In this document: positions 1 to 10,400 of the stretch, piece after piece
Layout: each line of letters opens with the position of its first letter
Numbering within the stretch: the first letter of the stretch is position 1
From: Elephas maximus indicus
Lineage: Eukaryota; Chordata; Mammalia; Proboscidea; Elephantidae
DNA length: 64,000 bases
Assembly (NCBI RefSeq): GCF_024166365.1
Contig: NC_064827.1
Location: 16,347,001-16,411,000, forward strand
Direction: 5' to 3'
Notes under the pieces: model-generated
Database searches by the model: none
What the model saw: only the letters and a program-made list of their open reading frames with translations
What the model was told of the DNA's origin: nothing
Made by a program: the position numbers and the translations under genes

Positions 1-1295
1 TTTAGTTATGGCTTCTAATAGAAAGGAAAATAAAATGCTAGTAATTGACCTTTATAATAAGCAGTTATTTAGTAGAAAAAACTTTGTCATCTTAAGGTAA
101 GACTGAACAGGTGAAAATGATCTTGCACTAAAGAATAATAACTATTTAAAAAAAAAATTTTTTTTTTAATAGAATTAATTTGTGTACTGATAGTTTCTTT
201 TCTATTTCTGTTTATTTTGAATACTGAATGAGGTGGAGACTTAGGAATATCCTTATAAATGTGTAGATATCATGAAATAGTTCAGCATGTTTTTTTCAGA
301 TAGACACTTCATACTGTTTTCAGTTTTCAAATTCTTTTCCAAACTTTTTTTTTAATAACATTTTACTGAGTTTTTGGTGAAAGTTTACACAGCAAGTTAG
401 GTTCCCATTCGACAACTTCCACAAAAATTGTTCAGTGACATTAGTTACATTTATCACAATGCATGAACATTCTCTTTGTGTTCTGTTTGTTCCATTTCCA
501 GTACTCTGGTTTCCCTGCCTCCTTATCTTCTCATCTTTGCTTTTGTGTAATCATTGTCGTTTTGGTCTCATACAGATGATTTTTAAGTAAAGCAGCAATC
601 TTACGGGTAGTATCATCTATTTTGTGTGCCATTCTGCTATTTTGCTAAAAGGTGACCTCAGGGAAGGCTCAGTTCTAGGTTTAAAGAGCGTCTCAGGGTG
701 ATAGTCTCAGGGAGTCCCTCTGTTCTCTCCTGTTTTCATGGTAGGTGATTATTCTACCTGATGGTAAATGAGTAAACCCTTGGAATGGCAAATATAGGGA
801 AAGTAACAAGGTGTTAGAAGTTTAATATGAGGTTTTTAGGTAAACTTGCTTTATAAAACGTACTTAATGTCAACTTCAGAATTTGAGAGTTAGCAGCAAA
901 TGGATATGGTGTCGACTGTGGTTGGCAATTCAGTTTTGGAATGTTTGTTAAAGAGCCTATAAACTAGTATTGTAACTTTTAATTAAATGAAGCATAATAT
1001 TTTCAAGTCAGATGACCTGTTTTGTAGCATTGTGTAGATTTTTTGGCTACTCATGAGAATAGTCACGTCTGGAGTTGGAAACTATAAACTTCAAAATGGA
1101 AGCTTTGGATCAAGTAATGTAACTTGAAGGTATACGACACACAAGATTGCATTTGAATTTTGCCTTATCTTGGTAGGTACCTTGAGAGAACATGTCGACA
1201 CTTAGTATCTTAAGCGAATGTTCTGACTCTGAAACAAGAACTGGAAAAACTATATTTGGGGCAGGTGTCTCAATGCAGAAAATCTTCTCCTGCAG
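1..1295 (+). other. UHRF2 intron upstream of the SRA exon
   Basis: AT-rich intron with no exon that I can find. About 345-720 is a reverse-strand L1 3' end (listed separately); the rest shows no structure I recognise. Confidence 0.6.
345..720 (-). mobile_element. L1 3' UTR fragment, afrotherian-type lineage
   Basis: Reverse-strand piece of the same 3' UTR family seen at 36.8, 37.4 and 44.9 kb. Shared marks are the complements of ATGAGACCAAA and of the TGACATT...GAAATTGTT block. The T-rich left edge (348-354) would be its A tail. Confidence 0.6.
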
Positions 1296-1402
1296 GACCG
1301 AGGAGATGAATTCACATACACTGGGAGCGGTGGCAAGAACCTTGCGGGGAATAAAAGGATCGGTGCACCGTCGGCAGATCAAACACTGACAAACATGAAC
1401 AG
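1296..1402 (+). CDS. UHRF2: UHRF2 coding exon (SRA domain, NKR finger), probably exon 10
   Basis: After a CTGCAG acceptor, 107 bases read [13 protein letters not shown] and then GNKR, the SRA finger that enters DNA when a modified base is flipped out. The exon ends after two bases of an arginine codon (AG) at an AG/GTAGTC donor; the next exon supplies the G. The donor is weak beyond the GT. Confidence 0.93.
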
Positions 1403-4400
1403 GTAGTCCCCACCAGCGTTTCCTCTTCATTATTAGAGTTGGTAAATAAGCTTAAGACTTTTAGGATTTGGGCTTTGCATACAAATTTGATTATAGGACT
1501 ATAATTTGTAACTTAAACTGCAGGGGAGAGTCTTAAATTGGCAGTTAAAAGGATCTAAAATTAAAATCCCATAACCCAATTATATAATTGTTTAGAAGCA
1601 TCCTAACTTATTTCTTCATATGATTATTTTTAAAATGGCATAATTCCCAGTCTTACTTAACATATCGACACCTTTAAAGGAAAGGTGCATTGGAAAACAC
1701 GTTGACACCTTTAAAGGAAAGGTGCATTGGAAAACACGTTGACACCTTTAAAGGAAAGGTGAATTGGAAAACACGTTGACACCTTTAAAGCAGAGAAGCC
1801 TTATACTTTACTAAATGAAATTGAGCAGAAGGTGGCTTATCTGTTCCATGTTAGGTCAAAGTTAAAGTGACATTCTACTCAACACACATTTATCATTGTT
1901 AAAGTGACAAGCTTCTTTTTAGAGGAGACTCACTGCTGTGAAATAGGGTTATGTACATAAGGGAGATAACCAGATAATTTAATCAGATCAGCACTCAGGT
2001 GCTTTTAGGATTTATCCTAATAAGATGTCTTTTCAGTGTTATAAAAGATAGTGTTCACTGGGTTACAGAAGTGACCTTTTCTAAGTGCCCTTGAGGCATT
2101 ACAAAGACCACCTTGTACTGGCCTTTATTCTATAGAAATAATGATATTACAGCTTCTGTGGGAACAGAAAATTTGATAACTTTGAAATGTTTTATTTCAT
2201 AAATGCATGCTAATAGCAATATTAATATTCAGTAACCCAAACCATCAGATAGCAACTGCCACATTATAACTTATCATACTGATAGCTTTTTTATCATTTT
2301 GTAAAGTTGAAATTTTTTTCATTCTGTTTTTAAGGACATTTTGTGGATTGATTAAGTGACACTCAGCCACTTTCTTGAGTCTAAATCACTTGGCTTTAAG
2401 TAGTGTTCCCTTAATTTCTGATTACTGTGTAAAATAAAAAATGATTTCAGTATGTTTTCAAGGCTTTATTGCGTATCAGGTTACATAGAATCTCTGTTTT
2501 CATGTCTTCCTTCTGTATTATTTCTGACAGTAGGATTATTTTACTGACCCAGCAGAGGAGACAGGTCAGGTTTGCTGGTGAAAACATTCCTAAGGCAGGA
2601 GTGGGTCCCTTAATATTCTTTTTTAGCAAGAGCAAGCTAGAAACCTCCAGCTTTTCTGGAGGAATGATCTTAAAAGGAGTTAGAAATATTTTGATGTGGT
2701 TCTGTCAATGAAAGTGTATCTTGAAATTGCAAAAGGGCTTTTGCAAGTTGTTAAATCTGAAAACTATATTTTTCTTTAATTATAATAGATTTCTTTGCTT
2801 GAATGAAACGTCTTTCGTCAAGAACCCACACTTGTAATGTCCATGGTAGATTGAAGTTTTTGAACAATCTGATAATAAAGAATGCTCCATTGACCATATG
2901 TTACAGTCGTTTTAGAAAATTAATTGGCAAGCAGTGAAAATGCAATTAAAGGAAAGATAGTGAAAAGCAGATATTAACTCAAAACAATTTAGAATTTACT
3001 TATCAAAGAGACTTTAACACCCAGGCAGTTAATTTATACATTAAGCTGCAAATATGTCCTGTGATCATCAGATCCCTTGAGCAGAGGTACCTATATGTCT
3101 TATAAACATGAAAACTGAGGTGAAGGCCCTTAGTTCTGACCGATAGTGTATTATTTCCATGGTAGTGTATGGTCCAATTCATTTTTGCTTCTCGGCTAAG
3201 AGGTAGTTTGACGCCTGCTTCTTGCTTCTGAGAAAATCTATGCCTATTTCTTCCCACCTCTCCTACTTTAAGAAACGGAAGAGGGCAGCAAGGTAACCTG
3301 GCCAGCCCTGCTTAGGGAAGTTAGAAGCACCCAGTTGGCTGAGCTGCAGAGAGAGTAATAGAAGAGCTTTGTTGCTGTTTTGCCTAGTTTCATCCGCTTG
3401 GATTCCTTTCAAATACCTGAACAGCCTCCGTCCTTATCTGAAGCCAGAAGTGAGTTGACACTGTGCCAGCATGTGGTAGGAGTCATTATGACTGAAGGTA
3501 TCTGTGAGCACAAAGCGGTTCACCCAGTGACGTGAAGGTAGTAAGATAGCTTGGTAAGCTTTAACTCCTTGACCACAGCTATGAAAGTTATTATTAAAAA
3601 TGAAACATGTTCTTAAGCTCATTTACTTAAAAAATACAGCTATGGTCAAGAGATTTCTTTTCAGTAGGTTAGTCATAGTCTTACGGCCTGTTTTTTTATT
3701 TGAGCCTGCATAAAAAGAAGTATACCTTGAAAAGGTATTTTGTACCATATCTGATTTCATAGATTGGGTATACTTTTTTTTTTTTCTTTAGCCTTAATGT
3801 GTTCTCTATGTTTTCTTTTCACATAAATTAGGAAGTAGGTGGCTTAGAAGAAAAATGCTAATTTAAGCAGATCCTAGTTTCTTTGGTAGGCATAAATTCT
3901 CCCAAGAAAGGTCTTCTAACATCTAACAACCTTGCTGATTAATTGCGAGTAGGTGAGTGCCCGTACAGGGAAGTTTCAGCCAAGTCAGAGTCAAGTGTTT
4001 CTTTTTGTCCTTATGTCACCAATAAACTGTAGCGATCTCAAGTTGTCAAAAATCTCTATTGTCTTATTGTCACAGTTTGGCACAGGCATTTGGATGCTTC
4101 GTTTTTATTTAAATTTCTCTTTTGCTGGAGGCTTTTAAAGGATATTCTCATATTAAACTTGTTCTTGATAATCTTCTAAATTTTAAGGAATCTTTGTTGT
4201 CTGGAATGTGGAAAGTAGACCTACAAAGGTCATTTGCACCTTGCTGACAAATTAATTTTTCTGGATATCTTTCTACATTATTCCAGCAATTTACCTTATG
4301 TCTTTCAAAAATAACTTATTAAAACAGTCACTTGCTTTAGTTTTCCAACGTTCTTCCTCCCCTCAAGAAACGTTATTTAAAGAAAATTCCGTGTATTTCT

Positions 4401-7400
4401 AGTTGTTTTCTATTATACGTGGCACAGATGTTGTTACTTTCAGAAGAACCCTACAGGCTATCTGAGAACCAACCCCTGGCTTGGGGGTGACACCAGAAAA
4501 CTGATTTGTCTTCTCTGCTGGTGGGGGAAAGCATAATCCTATTATCTGGAATAATATGGGAAGAATCATAGAATCAACCATCAGGTAAGGCATAATTCAC
4601 CTTTTAATTGAGCTAATGATTCGATTATATACTTGAAGAAAGATTACTTGGTATAAAGACTTTGTTTTATTTTTTAGGGCATTGGCCCTAAACTGCGATG
4701 CTCCATTGGATGATAAAATTGGAGCAGAGTCTCGGAATTGGAGAGCTGGTAAGCCAGTCAGAGTGATACGCAGTTTTAAAGGGAGGAAGATCAGCAAATA
4801 TGCTCCTGAAGAAGGCAACAGATATGATGGCATTTATAAGGTGCTCTATATGGCATGACATCTTGTTAGTCGTTCTTCCCGGGCTTTCACGTCAGGTTGC
4901 CACAGGGAACTACTGGGGTGGGAAGGAGGAAACACTAGGCCATCTCGGTTGGTATTTCTTTTTCTGGAAATGTCAGAGATGCACAGAGTGAGCTCAGAAC
5001 TTTGGTACTTTTCTTTTTCGGCTAATATGAAGTCCCTAAGGGCTGGATTATATTTTGGGGCAAGATTTTTACACGTATAGATTTTCTGTGATGAAACCAT
5101 TTCAGCAACTTGCCATTACAGATGTGGATTCCTACATACCTTTTCAGAATGATTTGATTCTAATAGATTTTCAAATCAGAACACATTATAATTTTAAAAA
5201 TAGGTTTATGTTGTTCGTTTAAAAAACAGGGCCATCTATTACTATCATTTTATATACCTAGTATGCAAAATTCAATTAATGAGCATAACATTGTTACTAT
5301 ATCAAATTAATAGCAATCTGTTTACGGGAACTATCTTAATAGGAAATATGGTTAAAACAATATTATACTGAATATTCTTGACTTACTCTCTTAAAGCAAA
5401 GCAAGTGTCTTAAAGTGATATTTAGTTATGGCACGTTTACTTAAACCACTTATGTGATGACATTATGAATAAGTCTAAACTTTAAGTCTCAAAGTAGTAC
5501 TGACATACGATTTAGGTGGTGAAATACTGGCCAGAGATTTCATCAAGCCATGGATTCTTGGTTTGGCGCTATCTTTTAAGAAGAGATGATGTTGAACCTG
5601 CTCCTTGGACCTCAGAAGGAATAGAACGGTCGAGGAGATTGTGTCTGCGTTTACAGGTTAGATTACATTTGTCTAGTCCACTTGTGTGTTCATAAAAATG
5701 TATACCTCTGTACTGCCTATGTGCCTTAACACTAGATATAATCCACGGCAGTTGATGCATATAGACAGTAAGGGTGATGAAGGAGACCATGCAAGTGTGT
5801 GGAAGGAAAAGGAGTAAACAGTAAAGAGGTGGCATCCTAGGCATCAGACTTCCCTAGGACCTAGGGCTGTGCTTAAGAAGAGCTGGTTTTATAAATGAAA
5901 AGTAAAATATTTCCACTTCCATTTGGAGATGACAAAGTGTGAGGAAAGGGGATGAATAAATTTCAGGTTAGGAGATCTTGAGAAGAGACGTTTATCCTGG
6001 GGCACAGGGGGTGTATCTGTGGTAGAGGGAGGAAGGGGTGGCTTATAAGAGTGGCCTGCCTTCTACCCTTCTTACTTTTCCTCACCCCTTTACTCTCTCC
6101 CGCTCAAAGCTTCTTCCCTGCTGTGTCACCACCTCTAGTGCTTTGCCCTTTTTCCCCCTTGCCCATGCTCAGCTGTTGGCCCATATAAGACGTCGTTGAT
6201 TTGTGTCCATAGCAGGTGGCGTGGCAGCATTCCCCTTTCACTGCCTGCACATCCTAGACTTTCCCTGACACTGCCCTCAGAGCATGGTTGGAGCCCATTC
6301 CCGCCATTCCCCATGGCTGCGCTTCCCATACAGACCTCCTGCTCTGTCATTCCCCAGGCTTTGCCCACACTGCATGTGTAGGGCCTGCTTGTGGGCATGT
6401 GTCTGGCCACCCTGGCAGGTGAGTGTGTGTCTACCAGTGCAGGTCTGTTTCTGTTTTCTTTTTAAACACGTAGAGCTGATTGTTTCAATGAGACTCATCA
6501 GCTGCTAAAATACTACTAAAAGATCGCTTAAAAAAAGTATTAAATCCATTTTCAAAAGATTTTTCAGATGCCACAGTTCAGCAGAGCAATATTCTAGATA
6601 GATTAAATTTGAAACTATGAGCAGAAGCATATAGGCCAATCTATTATGATGAGTTTAGTATGACTGATGAGGCCTGAAGTATGTTGAGCTTTAGATACGA
6701 GCGTTATCACAAGGCATGCCAAAAAAACAAAAAAAAACAGGTAGCCAGTAAAACGTAAGAGGTAGACTTTTATTTTCTAAAGTCTAGCCCTTAGCTGGTA
6801 GAGAATTCGGCAATTTAGTGGCTTTAGGTCTCCTCAATGCTTTTCCCCCCTAACTTTGAGAGAGGAAGAATTTGCCCCTATGTTTTGTATTAGCCTGACC
6901 CCACAATTTAGTATAAACCCATCTATTTGATTACCATCAATTGTGCTCTGTGATTGATCTTCACTGACCTTCAGATCTAGGTTCTCCTTTCCATTTCCTC
7001 CTCAAACTTTCCAAGCCATGTATAGTCACAGCTCCTGAAGAGTTTACCTTTGATCTCTTAGATCTGAGACTGTGAGATCTGAAAAGATCACTGTGTTAGA
7101 AAATGGGACATCTCAGAATCAAAGTATGGGTTTTTACACTGAATTTGTAATTTTAATAGTCTTCTGTCCTGTGAATTCTTTGTTCTTTAAATGTCTGTTT
7201 CCTTTATATAGTCTTTCAGTTTGGGGAAAAGCATGGACGACTCTCCTTTCTTTAAAATTTCTCATCAGGATCTAAGACCCTCCTCCTCTGTGAAGCTTAA
7301 ATCTACATTGTACTTTTCCCCCATCAGTATCCAGCAGGCTATCCTTCAGATAAGGAGGGGAAGAAGACGAAAGGGCAGTCAAAGAAGCAGACCAGTGAAA

Positions 7401-10400
7401 CCTCAAAAAGGCCTAATTCAGACGGTAGGTAATGACTGCAGAGGAGAAATCCTCATAATGGAGTTTCTAAGAAAGAATTGAGAGACTCATGAGAAATTAA
7501 AAGCCAAGTGAATGTGGGGTTTTTTTTGTGGGGGGAGTGAATGGGTCTTTTTCTTATATTTTGATAGTAACAGCCGCAAATAGAGTATCCTAAAATCTGG
7601 GGTAGGTAGATGTTGCCTTATGTGGATTATCTTCCTAGTAAACATTACTGGTGCTAGCTAACACTTTTGCTTCACAGTTCTGCTTAGAAGCACTTGTAAG
7701 TCTGCTGATATATTTTTGAATAAATCTAGATGAGTGTCCAAGTGTCTCCAAAATGGTCAAAACATCAGATTCAGCAGAAGCAGTTGAGGCTTTCCAGCTA
7801 ACCCCTCAACAGCAGCATCTAATCCGAGAAGATCGCCACAACCAGAAGCTGTGGGACGAAGTGCTTGCGTCTCTTGTGGAAGGACCAGTATGTAAAGATT
7901 GTTCTTTAAGTGATGTTCTGTGTTTTAACATATGATGAATAATTTCTTCATGAAGTGTGGTTTTCACAAATCAGTCAAAATGTGACCCTTTTATCCAGTC
8001 TTCTTATTCTTTCAGAAATGTCTGAGGCAATACTTGAACACTTTCAGATTGATTTTAGGTCTTCTAGATGTTGGTTTTTGACTTCCCAATGCCTAATACC
8101 TAAGTATGTTGAGGAACTCTTCATGAGAAAGATTTTCAGTTGTGGAACACACTCAACTTAATCTAAAATACATCAGAAGAGTTTTTGTTATACAGTAAAG
8201 CCTGCGAAAGCCAGACCCTGTGTAAGGTAGAAACCCATCAGAGAAGGAAAACTCAAATACAGTGAAACCTGTGATAGCTGGAACTTGATGGAACTGCCTT
8301 GTTTTTCTGGATCTCACAAGTTTTCCGTCTTTGACAGGGTACAGTCTTAGCACTTTTCTGTCACTCTCTGTCAGTGGAAAATATTTGAGTTTGCTCTCTC
8401 TGATGGGTTTCCGCCTTACACGGTCCCGACTTTTGCAGATTTGACTTTATTTCCCACTAAAAAGAGCGATAGAAAAGTGGTAAGACTGTACTTCATCAAA
8501 GGCGGAAAACTTGCAAGATCTGGAAAGACAAGGGACTCCCGTCTAGTTCCGGCTCTCACGGGTTTCACTGTCGTTCACAATTACCTAATAGCATAAGTCT
8601 TAAGCAGTTCATGTGTATCTGCTCCACTTAGGGGTAAAATAAATCAGAGTTGATATATTTTAAGTATTTTACACGTTTTGAATTTTTTTCTGTCTTTTGA
8701 TAAACATAAAATTTTGACGTGGAAATGAATCACAAAGTTAACTGATGTGTGGATTTTGTATTAAGCTCTGTTTTGCAAAAGAAGCTTTCTTTTCAAATCC
8801 CCAAAATTGGAGGTTTCAAATGCGAATTGTCTGTTTTTTGTCACTTGTTTATTGTGGCTCAAATTTTGCTTATAAATTTGAATCTTCTATTTCATTAGGT
8901 ATTAACCCCTTGTCATATGAAATGCAGTCACTTTTCTGTGATACGTAGCTATTGTGAGTGAGCTCTAGCAACTTCTCGTTGAATTCCGTCTTGTCACCTC
9001 TAAGTAATCTCTTCTTTCCCGTGGTTCCTTTATTTCTCACCTGGCATTAGCAAGAGTTTCCCAAATGTCTGAAATGAGGCTGAGGATATCTGTGTGAGCT
9101 TTCTGTCTAAAAAATGAGTGAACTCTACAGAGCGCTTATCCAGTGACGATCGCGTTGCTTTTTGTTTGAGAGATATTCTTTCTTCATTATTATATTAAGG
9201 AAGAACCTCCTGATAGAATTTTTAAACTTTGAGATTTGGGTGAGTTTTATCAAATACCCTTTTGATTTATATTGGACTCACCATTTCCGTTAGCCTGTGA
9301 GTGTGACATGTTGAGTTATCCTCAGTAGAATGAGGCTTACATGGTTGGAAGACAGAAGGACAGTGATTTAGCTCTGTGACAGGTGTTACTTGCTTTTTAG
9401 CCAGGAGACTCAGGCATGACAATAACCAGACTCTGTTAGGTCAGTTAGAGCATGTAAGCTACAGCAAGCAGTTGTTATCATGGTCTAATTACTCTCTAGT
9501 TGGGGAGGATTCCATGGTAAGTTGATAACACAGGTGACTTCCAGGCGTGGCTGGGCAGGGGACAAGGTAGCAATATAGGTGCAGGAAAAAGTCACCTGAG
9601 TGAGCATAAAAGTTCTCGTCCCTGTGGGTGGTGTTGCGCTTGTGGCCGGTTCTTGCATGCCTGGGTCAGGTATCATTTCCTCACTTCCAGTGGTGGCTCT
9701 GGACATCGATGTGTTACTACCCTGGCAAGTTTCACGCACATTCTCTTTGGATAAGCCAAAAAATCAGGCGTTAGACACCGTGACTTTTAATTAAACAAGC
9801 ACATATTTTCGATATGTATGTACGTTTGTATCCAAACTGACCCACAGCCCTGTCTACCTCTACAGTCTCTTCCCTTGCAACTGTCTCACACTCAGACTGC
9901 TGCGGCCCAGTGGTCTCTGTGCTGCTTAAACACACTCGCCTTGTCCCCTGCCCTAGGCCTTTAATGCACTGTCTCTCTGCCTGGAGTTCCCGCCCCTGCA
10001 GTGTCCACATGGCTCACTGCTTCAGATCCTTTAAGGTCTCTGCATTAATACTACACTCTACAGGGAGGACTTCTAGAACTACCCTTTCTAAAATAAAAGA
10101 AAAACCCATTGCTCTCAGGTCAATTTGGACTCCTGGCAACCCTAGCATTATAGTGTAGAACTGCTCAATAGAGTTTTCTTGACTGTAATCTTTATAGAAG
10201 CAGATCACCAGGCCTGTCTTCCATGGCACCAATGGGTGGGTTCTAGCTGCCAACCTTTAGATTAGTACTGTAGCACAGACTGTTTGTACCACTCAGGGAC
10301 TGTTCTAAAATAGGTATTCTTTATTGCTTTAATTTGCTTTGTTTTCCTCATAGTTATTACTGTCTAAAATCGATGCATTTTTTTAGTTTGCTCTCCTATA

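Noticed and set aside
1667..1790. Regularly spaced repeats that might suggest a CRISPR-like array
   Set aside because: Units are head-to-tail with no spacers, in a mammalian intron; a minisatellite.
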